From: Clostridium tetanomorphum | GTDB taxonomy: Bacteria > Bacillota > Clostridia > Clostridiales > Clostridiaceae | Length of the DNA: 64,000 nt | NCBI RefSeq assembly: GCF_017873215.1 | Contig: NZ_JAGGKA010000006.1 | Coordinates: 142,476 to 206,475, forward strand | Direction: 5' to 3' | In this document: one piece after another, positions 53,897 through 62,173 of the stretch | Numbering within the stretch: position 1 is the first letter of the stretch | Layout: each line of letters starts with the position of its first letter | Translations under genes and position numbers: made by a program | The notes under the pieces: generated by a model | The model's database searches: none | Seen by the model: only the letters and a program-made list of their open reading frames with translations | Told to the model about the DNA's origin: nothing

Positions 53897-56252
53897 TTTG
53901 GGCCTCCCTGACGTCCTCAGGCCTTGTGGTAAGCAGATTGTAGATTTCACCACGGGGGAAACGGTCTACAAAGGGAATGGTGGTATTGCCGAAGAACAAA
54001 AGCCCCTCCCCGGAATTGCTGTGAGCGATATACGAAAGCTGATGTTCCGATATGCCAAGCTGTTTGGCGAGAATCGCCCGGTCGCCCTGTGCCTGTGACA
54101 GCAGTATCATAAAGTCGCTGTTTTCCAGAATATTTTCAATCTCACGGCTGGCTAAAAGGTCTTTTACATTCTGCGTGAGTGCACTCGGTACACAGCCCTT
54201 TTTACGAAGCATTTTCCACACACGGACAAAATAACTGGCAGAAAGTGCGTCCTGCAACAAAATATGAAATTCATCATAGTAACACCAAGTCGAAAGACTT
54301 CTGGAAAAGTTCTCGTCTACCGCTTGTGTCACCAGCTCGTTTGTGATGTGCATGGCGATTTTGCGTAGGTTTTCTCCCATGCTTTTCAACACGATACAGG
54401 TAATGCGGCTGTCGGTCTGTACGTTGGTAGGGTGGTTGAACATATTAAGGGAACCGATGCAGTAAAGCTCCAAGGCGGTTGCAATTCGTCTGGCTTCCGG
54501 TTCGGGCTGCTGGCACAAGGTTTCATATAAATCTTGCAGAAGCGGCATTTTCCAGTCCCCGATCCCAAGGGCAAGCTCCCGGTACACCAGCCGCACACAA
54601 CGGTCAATCACGGTTTTTTCAATGGGCTGTAAACTCTCCTTGCCGCCGATAATCAGCTCACATAAGGACAATAAAAAATCCGCTTTCATAGAAAGCGGGC
54701 TGTTCTCTCCGGCTAAGTTCAGTTTTAAGTCCATTGGGTTGATGTGATGGGGGCTGTTTGGTGATATTTCTATGACCTCCCCGCCAAGCCGCCGGACTAA
54801 CGGGGCGTATTCGCCCATTGGGTCTACCACGATAATGCGGTCTTTGGTGGCAAGGAATACGTTGATTAGCTCACGCTTTGCGGCAAAACTCTTGCCGGAG
54901 CCGGTAGAGCCAAGATACAAACCATTGGCGGATTTCAGCTTTTTGCGGTCTGCCATAATGACGTTATGGGAAAGGGCGTTCATGCCGTAGTACAATGCCT
55001 GCCCGTCCATGCGAAGCTCCTGCGTCATAAAGGGAACGAAAATTGCCGTAGAGCTTGTGGTCATGCCCCGCTGTATTTCAATGCCATTCCAGCCAAGGGG
55101 CAAGCTACTCATAAAGCCCTGTTCCTGCTGAAAGTCCAGCCGTTTGAGAAAGCAGTTGTATTTCTGTGTAATGCCCGACACCGTGAAAATGTCATTTTCC
55201 AACTGCTGGCGGGTGGGGGCCGTATTCACCACAAGGAACGTGAGAAGAAACATTCGCTCATTGCGGCTTTGTAAGTCTGCCAAGAGTGCCGCCGCGTCCT
55301 TGCTGTAAGTGAGCAAATCCGGGGGAAGAATATCAATGTCATATCCGGCCCGGGCGGCTTTTTTCTGTTCGTCCATTTTCATTCGGTCTATGTCGGTCAG
55401 CTTTGCCTTGACCGTTTTCACCGCTTTGGTCTGGTCTACCGTCTGGATATGCAGGGTGATGGTCATTTCTGCGTCCACTTCCAAAAGCTCCGCTAATAGC
55501 TTGTCGGAAAGCTCAGAAGCCATAATCTGCATATACAGAGCCGCGCCCCATGTAGTCCCTACACGAAAAGCGCGGCTTTGGCGAAAGTCAAAGGACGTGG
55601 GAGCGATAAAATCCTTTGTCCCCATACCTGTTTTGGGTATCATATCCCACGAAAAGCGGAATGGCTCCCGCCCTCCGGGGTGTAGCTGGCTGTGCAGCAC
55701 TTCCAAGCGTTCCCGCCCGGAAAGGGTTGCCGACTGTACACCCAGCTTCTTGAAGTTCCCCACAATATCCGCTTCGATACGTTCCAAGCGGGGGCGGGCC
55801 GCCCCGATCCCGTCTGCGTTGATACCAAATGTGATGTATTTGGAGCGGACAATGCCGTTGTTACTTTTGGCAATCTGATTTTCCAGCATGGCGGTAAATT
55901 CGCCCCGGATACTGTTGAAATCGTCGTCCTGCGGGGAAATGTTCACACTGTAACGGTTTTCCGGGCGGGAGCGGTGGTTGATAAAGGAAAGCTGAAAGGG
56001 CAAGGCACTGTCAAAGTAATTGAGGAAGCCGCAGTACCCGTCAAAAATGGTGCTTTGGTCGTCACTGGAAGCTACGGCGTAGTTAATATCCTCATAGGAA
56101 AGGGTCTTAGTGTAGTAGCCCTCCCGCACCTTGCAGATACCGTCTTTCAGCATTTCTTTGTAGGGAATGGTCTGCTGTGCCGACTGCGGCCCGCGTTTTT
56201 TAGGCTTTCCGCTTTTTGCGGGAACAGGCGGGCGTTTTGTTTTTTGCGCCAT
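53889..56252 (-). CDS. VirB4-like conjugal transfer ATPase (CD1110 family)
   Basis: 787 residues. The C-terminal motor domain has Walker A GSTGSGKSFA (~445), VVDPMGEY, Walker B CYYDEFHILL (~655) and a later TQNVKDLL. The N-terminal half is the VirB4-specific region. It powers pilus/channel assembly at the membrane. AAAGGAGG precedes the ATG at 56252. The start overlaps the PrgI gene by 53 bp, so translation is coupled. Confidence 0.95.
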   Translation of the reverse strand: MAQKTKRPPVPAKSGKPKKRGPQSAQQTIPYKEMLKDGICKVREGYYTKTLSYEDINYAVASSDDQSTIFDGYCGFLNYFDSALPFQLSFINHRSRPENRYSVNISPQDDDFNSIRGEFTAMLENQIAKSNNGIVRSKYITFGINADGIGAARPRLERIEADIVGNFKKLGVQSATLSGRERLEVLHSQLHPGGREPFRFSWDMIPKTGMGTKDFIAPTSFDFRQSRAFRVGTTWGAALYMQIMASELSDKLLAELLEVDAEMTITLHIQTVDQTKAVKTVKAKLTDIDRMKMDEQKKAARAGYDIDILPPDLLTYSKDAAALLADLQSRNERMFLLTFLVVNTAPTRQQLENDIFTVSGITQKYNCFLKRLDFQQEQGFMSSLPLGWNGIEIQRGMTTSSTAIFVPFMTQELRMDGQALYYGMNALSHNVIMADRKKLKSANGLYLGSTGSGKSFAAKRELINVFLATKDRIIVVDPMGEYAPLVRRLGGEVIEISPNSPHHINPMDLKLNLAGENSPLSMKADFLLSLCELIIGGKESLQPIEKTVIDRCVRLVYRELALGIGDWKMPLLQDLYETLCQQPEPEARRIATALELYCIGSLNMFNHPTNVQTDSRITCIVLKSMGENLRKIAMHITNELVTQAVDENFSRSLSTWCYYDEFHILLQDALSASYFVRVWKMLRKKGCVPSALTQNVKDLLASREIENILENSDFMILLSQAQGDRAILAKQLGISEHQLSYIAHSNSGEGLLFFGNTTIPFVDRFPRGEIYNLLTTRPEDVREAQNA

Positions 56253-56595
56253 TGGGTGAAACCTCCTTTCCGGGGTTGCTTAGATACGCATAGAAATTCT
56301 GTGTCTGATAGGGGCGTGTGCGGGGCCATAGGAATTTGGAGCGGACAATATTTCGCACCACTTTTTCAAGCGGCTGTCCGTCACGCTCATACATGGCAAT
56401 GAGAAAGCAAGGGAGCATAAGGGCAATCATTAAGAGCATGGCCCCGGTATTACCAATGGCGGTACGGGTAAAAAGATAAGTCGGAATACCGACTACCGCC
56501 GCCGCTCCGAAGCATAGTAGCTGGCGTTTGGTGAGATTGAACGCCACTTTGGTTTTTATTTTCGATAGGTCGTTTGGTACGCTTACATAGGCCAA
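56200..56595 (-). CDS. prgI: PrgI-family protein (VirB3-like), TTG start
   Basis: 131 residues. MAYVSVPNDLSKIKTKVAFN and LTKRQLLCFG, then two TM helices: the PrgI family, the VirB3-like partner of VirB4. The start codon is TTG at 56595, eight bases after GGAGG; no ATG is suitable. The 3' end overlaps VirB4 by 53 bp, giving a basic tail (ACSRKKRKA) that may be specific to this element. Confidence 0.9.
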   Translation of the reverse strand: MAYVSVPNDLSKIKTKVAFNLTKRQLLCFGAAAVVGIPTYLFTRTAIGNTGAMLLMIALMLPCFLIAMYERDGQPLEKVVRNIVRSKFLWPRTRPYQTQNFYAYLSNPGKEVSPNGAKNKTPACSRKKRKA

Positions 56596-56614
56596 TGAAA
56601 AATCCTCCTTTCTG

Positions 56615-56639
56615 ACTTCGGGCCAAGTTGACCCGAAGT
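56615..56639. repeat. ICE 25-bp palindromic repeat, copy 12
   Basis: One mismatch. Three bases after the DUF7007 stop, 19 bases before the PrgI start. Confidence 0.94.
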
Positions 56640-56642
56640 TGA

Positions 56643-57038
56643 TTATCGTTCTGCATTGTGGATAGGAACCGTCTGCCGTGCCGGGGTCTTTTCCAGTCCA
56701 GCCTGCCGTACCCGCCAATAGTCCGGGTTATGTTCCCGGAGCGACTTATTGATGTTTTCCTCAAAAGCGGCCTTGTCTTTTATACGGTCTGGAACCGCCA
56801 ACAGCTTTTTATCCAAAAGCTCCCGCAAGGCAACATCTTCCTGCGTATCTTCCTCAAAGCAGAGAAAACCGCTGTGACGAAAGCCGCACTTAATCGCGGC
56901 AGGAGAAAGCACCGCCGCCATATCCTTTGCAACCATTGTGCCGCCATGACTGGCGGTACTCACAAGAAACACGCCGGGGCAGAGAACGTCACAAGTCTGC
57001 ACCTTGCCCCACGGTGATTGTTCCGGCTGTTGATACAT
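56643..57038 (-). CDS. DUF7007-like ICE protein
   Basis: 131 residues starting MYQQPEQSPWGKVQTCDVL. STASHGGTMVAKDMAAVLS and CGFRHSGFLCFEEDT match a domain common in hypothetical proteins of clostridial ICEs. The AAAGGAGTTTTT motif precedes the ATG at 57038. It ends HNAER, a tail shared with ArdA and the DUF6674 protein. Sits between SpoVG-like and PrgI, where related elements have VirB6 and Maff2 genes. Confidence 0.78.
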   Translation of the reverse strand: MYQQPEQSPWGKVQTCDVLCPGVFLVSTASHGGTMVAKDMAAVLSPAAIKCGFRHSGFLCFEEDTQEDVALRELLDKKLLAVPDRIKDKAAFEENINKSLREHNPDYWRVRQAGLEKTPARQTVPIHNAER

Positions 57039-57052
57039 AAAAACTCCTTTCC

Positions 57053-57077
57053 ACTTCGGGCCAAATTGGCCCGAAGT
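57053..57077. repeat. ICE 25-bp palindromic repeat, copy 13
   Basis: One mismatch at the centre (AAATT). Seven bases after the SpoVG-like stop. Confidence 0.94.
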
Positions 57078-57084
57078 CGCACTG

Positions 57085-57558
57085 TTACCTTTCTGCACTT
57101 TTGGCTTTACCTGCCTTTGCAGGAGCAGGACGGGCAGCGTTTTCCTGTGCCGCCTGTTTTGCGCCCTCCGCAAGCTGTTTCGGGATAGACTGCTTTTCAG
57201 GGGAAGCAATGGCAGCGGCGCGGGTCTGCAACTTTTCAAGCTCTGCATGGTAGGCCGCTGTCACGGCTTCGGTCAGCTCCGCGCGAAACTCCTTTGTGAT
57301 GGGGCGGGACGTATCCCGGTAGCCGGTCTTGCTGGTCTTATCCGGCTTGCTCGGCATACCCACAAAAATGCCCTTGTCGCTCTGCAAAATCTTGAAATCG
57401 TCAATCACAAAGCAGTCATTCAGTTTCAGACTGGCAAAGCCTACAAGGTTGCCCTTTGGCTCAATGAGCCGGGCGGTAATGTCCAGCTTCAGCGGCAGAG
57501 CCGCCGGTTCGGGTTGCTGTTCCGTTTCCTGCGGAACTGTTGTGTTTTCGTTGCTCAT
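57085..57558 (-). CDS. SpoVG-family protein of the ICE
   Basis: 157 residues. The core LDITARLIEPKGNLVGFASLKLNDCFVIDDFKIL (here split as LDITARLIEPKGNLVGFASL and KLNDCFVIDDFKIL) and GIFVGMPS make a SpoVG fold, a small RNA/DNA-binding regulator. The C-terminal extension LAEGAKQAAQENAARPAPAK is shared with the 49653-50225 protein and ends SAER. The ATG at 57558 follows AAAGGAG. Chromosomal SpoVG is shorter (~95 aa), so this ICE version carries an added tail. Confidence 0.9.
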   Translation of the reverse strand: MSNENTTVPQETEQQPEPAALPLKLDITARLIEPKGNLVGFASLKLNDCFVIDDFKILQSDKGIFVGMPSKPDKTSKTGYRDTSRPITKEFRAELTEAVTAAYHAELEKLQTRAAAIASPEKQSIPKQLAEGAKQAAQENAARPAPAKAGKAKSAER

Positions 57559-57579
57559 AGTAAAAATTTCTCCTTTCTC

Positions 57580-57604
57580 ACTTCGGGACAAGTTGGCCCG
57601 AAGT
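57580..57604. repeat. ICE 25-bp palindromic repeat, copy 14
   Basis: One mismatch (GGGACAAG). Its last base belongs to the VirD4 stop codon; 21 bases before the SpoVG-like start. Confidence 0.94.
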
Positions 57605-59436
57605 TATGCAAATGCTTCCGGTTCGTCCACATCATCATAGTTGAGAATGTCCTCGTTCTCATCTATGGCGGCGGTTTCCTCGTCAGCACTTACTTCATAA
57701 ACGGTATACTGCTCATTAGGATTGAGCTTTTTCATGCGGCGGTTTACCAGCTTTGAAGCGTCAAAAGCGTTGCGCTTGTCGGCTTCGGCGGTATCCCTGT
57801 AATTGGGGTGCTGTTTCAAATCATATTTCGGGGAAAGGAACGGACGCAGGCCGCGAAGCTGTAAAATACACTTATTGCCCGGCATAGTGGTCAATTCGTC
57901 CATTGTCATAAGCTCCTTGCCAAGCCGTTGCAGATTTTGTCCGTAGCTTTCTGACTGGCCCCGCGTCCGGCTTTCCGTCTGCATGGAAATGGTTTCTTTC
58001 CCCAAAACCTCCGACAGCTCCTTGATGCTGGAATGTTCCCGCCCACCAAGAAAAATCACGCTGTCCATATTCCCCATAATGGTTTCAGCGTGGTCTTTAT
58101 ATAAGGCTTTGAGCTGGCTTTGCGCCTGTAAAAACAGGCATAAGGATATTTCGCGGGAGCGGATAACGGCAACCAATTTTTCCAATTGCGGAACCTGTCC
58201 CGTGTTGGCGGCTTCGTCCCATAATACCCTTACATGATGGGGGAGCCTGCCGCCGTATTTGCTGTCAGCCCGTTCACACAAAAGATTGAACATCTGCGAA
58301 AAAGCAAGGGCAACAATAAAGTTGTAGGTCGTATTGGTGTCGCTGATGATGAAGAAGGTGGCGGTTTTCTTATCGCCCATGCGGTCAAGTTCCATTTCAT
58401 CATAGCTCATAATCTCCCGGAGCTGTCCAATATCAAATGGGGCAAGTCTGGCTCCGCAGGAAATCAGGATACTTTTCGAGGTTTTCCCGCTGGCGAGCTT
58501 GAATTTTTTATACTGGCGCACCGCAAAATGGTTGGGATTGCGCTTTTCCAAGCCAAGGAACATATAGTCCACGGCGTTCTTGAAATTTTCATCATCTTCC
58601 CTTGTTTCCATGCTGTTCAGCATATCCACTAGGGTATTGATATGGCGTTCTTCCTCCGGCCCCTCAAGGACGATATAGCCGATTAAAGCACAATAAAGCA
58701 AGGTTTCTGCTTTCGTCCAGAATGGATCACCCTCTTTACCGTCGCCCTTTGTGTTCTCAATCAGAGCGTTTACAAACTTCAAAATATCGCTTTCCGTCTT
58801 TAAGTAGGCCAGCGGGTTATAGTGCATTGACCGGGCAAAATCAATGGAATTGAATACCTTGATTTTGTAGCCCTGCTTTTTCAGAAAAGAGCCGACCTGC
58901 TCTAAAATGCCGCCCTTTGGGTCAACCACCACATAGGACGAATGAGCCTGTAAAAGCTGTGGGGTCAGCCAAAAGCGAGTTTTCCCGCTTCCGCTGGAGC
59001 CTATGATACAGCAGTTAAGGTTTCGGGCGTTGGCGGGATTGGCGGGTCGGGTATTCATGGTAAGAAGCTCTGTCCCGGTTAGTATCACGTTGTTGCTGAA
59101 TTTTGGGTCGATAAAGGGCTTGATGTCCTTTGCCGTTCCCCACCGGGCCGAGCCATATTCCACATCCCTCCGAAACTTTTTTGCGTTTTTTACCTTATAC
59201 CATACCACCAGCCGGAGTATGACCGCCCCGGCAAGGCCAATGAGCCAATCGGACAGCACAAAGCCCGGCGCAAATGAAGCAAACGCCGGGCTTATAGTCT
59301 TTATCATGCCAACCAGTTTATTTCCGAAGTCTGCACCTGCCGCAAGGCGGTAGGCTGTGCCGAGCTTCAGACAGAACCACAGCACCAACAGATAGGGAAC
59401 ATTGGGAATCACATATCTACGGATTTTATCGTTCAT
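57604..59436 (-). CDS. VirD4-like coupling ATPase (CD1115 family)
   Basis: 610 residues. Two N-terminal TM helices, then TraG/VirD4 domain with Walker A GSSGSGKTRF (~148), VVDPKGG, and Walker B VLWDEAANTG (~405). The C-terminus is acidic (DENEDILNYDDVDEPEAFA). It couples the relaxosome to the channel at the membrane. GGGAGGTG precedes the ATG at 59436; the longer frame lacks a site. It overlaps pcfB by 11 bp. Confidence 0.95.
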   Translation of the reverse strand: MNDKIRRYVIPNVPYLLVLWFCLKLGTAYRLAAGADFGNKLVGMIKTISPAFASFAPGFVLSDWLIGLAGAVILRLVVWYKVKNAKKFRRDVEYGSARWGTAKDIKPFIDPKFSNNVILTGTELLTMNTRPANPANARNLNCCIIGSSGSGKTRFWLTPQLLQAHSSYVVVDPKGGILEQVGSFLKKQGYKIKVFNSIDFARSMHYNPLAYLKTESDILKFVNALIENTKGDGKEGDPFWTKAETLLYCALIGYIVLEGPEEERHINTLVDMLNSMETREDDENFKNAVDYMFLGLEKRNPNHFAVRQYKKFKLASGKTSKSILISCGARLAPFDIGQLREIMSYDEMELDRMGDKKTATFFIISDTNTTYNFIVALAFSQMFNLLCERADSKYGGRLPHHVRVLWDEAANTGQVPQLEKLVAVIRSREISLCLFLQAQSQLKALYKDHAETIMGNMDSVIFLGGREHSSIKELSEVLGKETISMQTESRTRGQSESYGQNLQRLGKELMTMDELTTMPGNKCILQLRGLRPFLSPKYDLKQHPNYRDTAEADKRNAFDASKLVNRRMKKLNPNEQYTVYEVSADEETAAIDENEDILNYDDVDEPEAFA

Positions 59437-59899
59437 TCCGCACCACCTCCCGTTTTCGTTCCTTTTGTCGCGGTTTGGTGCGCTCCCTGTCGGCAAAGGC
59501 TTTTAACTGTTTCAGAATAGAGGGGTGGCGGCTCTTGCCCCGGTTCAGCACCAGCTTTGTATATTCGCCAAAACAGGCGGTAATAGCGTCAGCCTGCCCG
59601 GCCTTGAAGAATAACAAATATTTATCCGGCCCGGTTTTGTGAAAAGCATAATCTACATTGTACTTTCGGGCCACACGGTCAAAGAGCTTCGTATCCCCGG
59701 ACAGGTCAAGACTGTTTGTAGAAACGCCGTGGTTCATCAACTTTTTTACGCTCTGTCTGCCCTGCGGGGTCTGCCGCTTCTGATGGCCCTTTTGTATCTG
59801 CCGGAGTGCTGCCGCCAGCACCTTTGCCAGCGTCCGGCCCGTCAGTTTTGTAGCATTGACAGATAGGGCAACCGTCCGGCGTTCAATATCTTCCTGCAT
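59426..59899 (-). CDS. pcfB: PcfB-family protein (DUF3801)
   Basis: 157 residues. It starts MQEDIERRTVALSVNATKLTG, which is diagnostic, and ends in a very basic tail (RTKPRQKERKREVVRNER). PcfB is a relaxosome-associated protein in enterococcal and clostridial elements. AAGGAGGAATTTC precedes the ATG. It overlaps VirD4 (translational coupling), fitting a coupling-protein partner role. Confidence 0.93.
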   Translation of the reverse strand: MQEDIERRTVALSVNATKLTGRTLAKVLAAALRQIQKGHQKRQTPQGRQSVKKLMNHGVSTNSLDLSGDTKLFDRVARKYNVDYAFHKTGPDKYLLFFKAGQADAITACFGEYTKLVLNRGKSRHPSILKQLKAFADRERTKPRQKERKREVVRNER

Positions 59900-59946
59900 G
59901 AAATTCCTCCTTTCCTGCCAGATATGGCAATCGTATAGGCGGGAGG

Positions 59947-59971
59947 ACTTCGGGCCAAGTTGGCCCGAAGT
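59947..59971. repeat. ICE 25-bp palindromic repeat, copy 15
   Basis: Perfect consensus. Three bases after the DUF6674 stop, 47 bases before pcfB. Confidence 0.95.
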
Positions 59972-59974
59972 GTG

Positions 59975-60772
59975 TTACCTCTCTGCATTGACAGGGCGGG
60001 GGCGTTCTGTGGTGGGAGCGTCCTTTTGTGCCTGCGCGATTTTTTCATTGTGAGTAGCAAGAGCTTCCCGGATAGAGGGCTTTTTCTCTGCCGCCCGTTC
60101 TTCCAACCGTGCCAGCGTATTCAAAGATTTTTCTATATGGCTTTTTATACTGGAAAAATGGGAACGCTCCGCACGGAATGGAGCGGATATGACCGCCGCC
60201 AGCTTGCCGGGCTGTTTTACTTCCTGTGCCGCTTCTCTGCCAAGCATGACCCGACCCATGTTTTTCAAATGCCGCCCGGCTTGATGGTATTCGGTGCTGA
60301 TGGCTTCGATTTTGGCAATAGCCTTATCGTCGTACTGAATATCCTTTGTGAGCATATCCCGCATGGCTTCTAAAGTGGGGCGCACCTTGAAGAACCGGGC
60401 TACGTTATCCAGCGCGGAAATGCCGGTTTCCTTAAAAGCGGTAACGGCGTTCTTACAACCGTCTATGACGCTTTGCTTTAGCTCCGCCAATTTATCCCGC
60501 AAGTCCAATACCTGCCCCTGCATAACAATGACCGCCTTTTGCAAAGCGGTCTTAACCGGGTGGTTCTGTTCCTGTGCTGTTCGGAGTTCCTGCCGCATGG
60601 CGGCAAGCTCCTTTACAGCGGCGTCAAGCTGTTTTTCCATTGCTCCGACATGATGCAGAACCGCAAGAAAATCCTTTGTGGACGGGGAATTGTTTTCCCG
60701 CAATATCGCCAAAAGCTCCTTAACGTGTTCATTTTCCAAAATCGGCTCGGCGGTAGTTTTCGTTTTTGCCAT
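59975..60772 (-). CDS. DUF6674-like ICE protein
   Basis: 265 residues, almost wholly helical: N-terminal NEHVKELLAILRENN, two coiled-coil stretches (about 45-100 and 190-230), no membrane segment. Matches the DUF6674 family seen in CD11xx-type elements. Ends VNAER. GGAGGTTAAAAA lies before the ATG. Possibly a structural or relaxosome scaffold; function unknown. Confidence 0.82.
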   Translation of the reverse strand: MAKTKTTAEPILENEHVKELLAILRENNSPSTKDFLAVLHHVGAMEKQLDAAVKELAAMRQELRTAQEQNHPVKTALQKAVIVMQGQVLDLRDKLAELKQSVIDGCKNAVTAFKETGISALDNVARFFKVRPTLEAMRDMLTKDIQYDDKAIAKIEAISTEYHQAGRHLKNMGRVMLGREAAQEVKQPGKLAAVISAPFRAERSHFSSIKSHIEKSLNTLARLEERAAEKKPSIREALATHNEKIAQAQKDAPTTERPRPVNAER

Positions 60773-60794
60773 AGTTTTTTTAACCTCCTTTCAC

Positions 60795-60819
60795 ACTTCG
60801 GGCCAAGTTGGCCCGAAGT
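60795..60819. repeat. ICE 25-bp palindromic repeat, copy 16
   Basis: Perfect consensus. Three bases after the ArdA stop, 22 bases before the next start. Confidence 0.95.
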
Positions 60820-60822
60820 TGG

Positions 60823-61527
60823 TTATCGTTCCGCATTGGCGGGGTGGGGGCGCTCACGGGCGGCGGTGACGGTTTCGTTTATCATCTTCCCGTAGCTTTC
60901 CAGCGTTTTCTTGATGGATTTTTCCGGTTCGGGATAAGCAAAAATTCGGTATTCCTCCGGTAAATCGTCCCTGCCGCTGTAATACTCAGTGAAGCTGTCG
61001 CCTGTCCGTACCACATAGCCGCCATCGGTAAAACGCCCGTCGTCGTCCAAGTTCATATCCCGCCCATAGGCTTCATAATCAATATTGTTTTCCAAATGCT
61101 CCGGGATTTCCAGCGTACACATTTCCTCAACATAGTAGCGGCCTAAATCTTCCTCATTCTCAACCCCGGCGTAAAACTCAAAACAATCCAGATTTTGCGT
61201 AAGGTTAATTAGGGCGGGTACACTGTTGTACTCCCCGAAGTCCACGGCGGCAGAAAACTTTTCTAACTCCCATTCCTCCATATCGTCCAGCAGGGAAGCC
61301 AAGAAGTTCAACTCATCAATGCTTTCATATTCTCCTAAGCAGTCACGCAGACCGGGAATGTCGGTTTCATAATTAGTAATGAAAATTTCCTCATACCGCA
61401 CACCGTCCACATGGATACGCTTCAAAAGAGCCTGCACTTCCTCGGTGGTGGCGGGGAGCTTTAAAGGCTCCCCGTCCAAATATCCCTCGTTATACCGTCC
61501 AAGATTGGTAACAAAGGCTTCAAGCAT
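60823..61527 (-). CDS. ardA: Antirestriction protein ArdA
   Basis: 234 residues, acidic DNA mimic that blocks type I restriction when the ICE enters a new host. Three ArdA domains: VTNLGRYNEGYLDGEPLKLP at the N-terminus, the middle ELNFLASLLDDM, and C-terminal NIDYEAYGRDMNLDDDGRFTDGGYV (as two segments, NIDYEAYGRDMNLDD and GRFTDGGYV). The tail adds a basic ERPHPANAER. It overlaps the DUF4406 stop by eight bases, so it is expressed early in the transfer operon. Confidence 0.95.
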   Translation of the reverse strand: MLEAFVTNLGRYNEGYLDGEPLKLPATTEEVQALLKRIHVDGVRYEEIFITNYETDIPGLRDCLGEYESIDELNFLASLLDDMEEWELEKFSAAVDFGEYNSVPALINLTQNLDCFEFYAGVENEEDLGRYYVEEMCTLEIPEHLENNIDYEAYGRDMNLDDDGRFTDGGYVVRTGDSFTEYYSGRDDLPEEYRIFAYPEPEKSIKKTLESYGKMINETVTAARERPHPANAER

Positions 61528-61873
61528 GGTCTTTTTCCTGCCCCTGTGTTTTCACGGTCAGAATCCCGTCCAGCGTGGTTGCCGTGATGTTCAGCCGCCC
61601 GGCAACGGCAATGTCGTTTTTCACGTCCTCGTCAATATCGCTTCCGCATACGACAAGTACATGGGCGCGGCGCAGGAGATCCCGGCTCATATCAATGCCG
61701 CTTTTATGTTCCTCCGGGATTGCGTCATTGAGAAAAAGCGGAAGATACAGGGTCGGGCAAACCGGGGAAAACCCGACTTCATAGACTGCCCGGCAATACT
61801 GCGCCGCCTGTTTGGTATCCGTATCGTGATTGCCGCACCACGCGGCAGTAATGTATGCTAAAGGTCGTTTCAT
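61520..61873 (-). CDS. DUF4406 protein
   Basis: 117 residues. YITAAWCGNHDTD and SRDLLRRAHVLVVCGSDID match the DUF4406 nucleoside-2-deoxyribosyltransferase-like fold, common upstream of ardA in clostridial ICEs. CGGAGGTGC precedes the ATG. Catalytic role not established; it may act on nucleotides or modify DNA or RNA bases. Confidence 0.85.
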   Translation of the reverse strand: MKRPLAYITAAWCGNHDTDTKQAAQYCRAVYEVGFSPVCPTLYLPLFLNDAIPEEHKSGIDMSRDLLRRAHVLVVCGSDIDEDVKNDIAVAGRLNITATTLDGILTVKTQGQEKDHA

Positions 61874-61923
61874 GATTTAAGCACCTCCGTTCTTGTTGCG
61901 CTGAATGTGTCAACCTATCCCCC

Positions 61924-61949
61924 CGCCCTTTCCACGCTTGGAAAGGGCG
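61924..61949. repeat. Perfect 10-bp hairpin
   Basis: CGCCCTTTCC-ACGCTT-GGAAAGGGCG. Lies just upstream (minus-strand downstream) of the larger nested structure; no T-run. Confidence 0.9.
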
Positions 61950-61960
61950 CGGCTCAAAGG

Positions 61961-62101
61961 AATATATATCCCCGTCGCTTGACTGCCTTAAAGCATAACC
62001 GGGAGAAATCCGTCAAGAGTGCGAAGCACCGCCTACGGCGGCAAGCTCTTGACCGATTTTCCCGGCTATGCTACCCAATAAGCGGCGACGGGGAATATAT
62101 T
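61961..62101. repeat. Nested three-tier inverted repeat (~140 bp)
   Basis: Outer arms 61961-61980 and 62080-62101 (CCCCGTCG/CGACGGGG core with AATATAT ends). Inner arms 61993-62019 and 62046-62071, nearly all paired over 26 positions. Apical hairpin CCGCC-TAC-GGCGG at 62029-62041. The three tiers are concentric, so the whole can extrude as a single cruciform or fold as one RNA. Confidence 0.88.
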
Positions 62102-62146
62102 TATCCTTAGAGCTTTGGGGCACGGGGCAAAGCCCCGCATATACCG

Positions 62147-62171
62147 ACTTCGGGCCAACTTGACCCGAAGT
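62147..62171. repeat. ICE 25-bp palindromic repeat, copy 17
   Basis: One mismatch and opposite centre base (AACTT). Two bases after the ParB-like stop. Confidence 0.94.
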
Positions 62172-62173
62172 GC

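Larger units (their letters stand above)
61874..62173. other. 300-bp gap with structured DNA/RNA element
   Basis: Non-coding gap between parB-like and DUF4406 genes. It contains a simple hairpin, a large nested inverted repeat (61961-62101) and palindrome copy 17, and no open frame with a ribosome site. Candidate roles: oriT, leader RNA or attenuator of the downstream transfer genes. Confidence 0.6.

Noticed and set aside
55692..56402. Plus-strand ORF of 236 codons
   Set aside because: Antisense to VirB4 and PrgI coding sequence; no ribosome site and no family resemblance.
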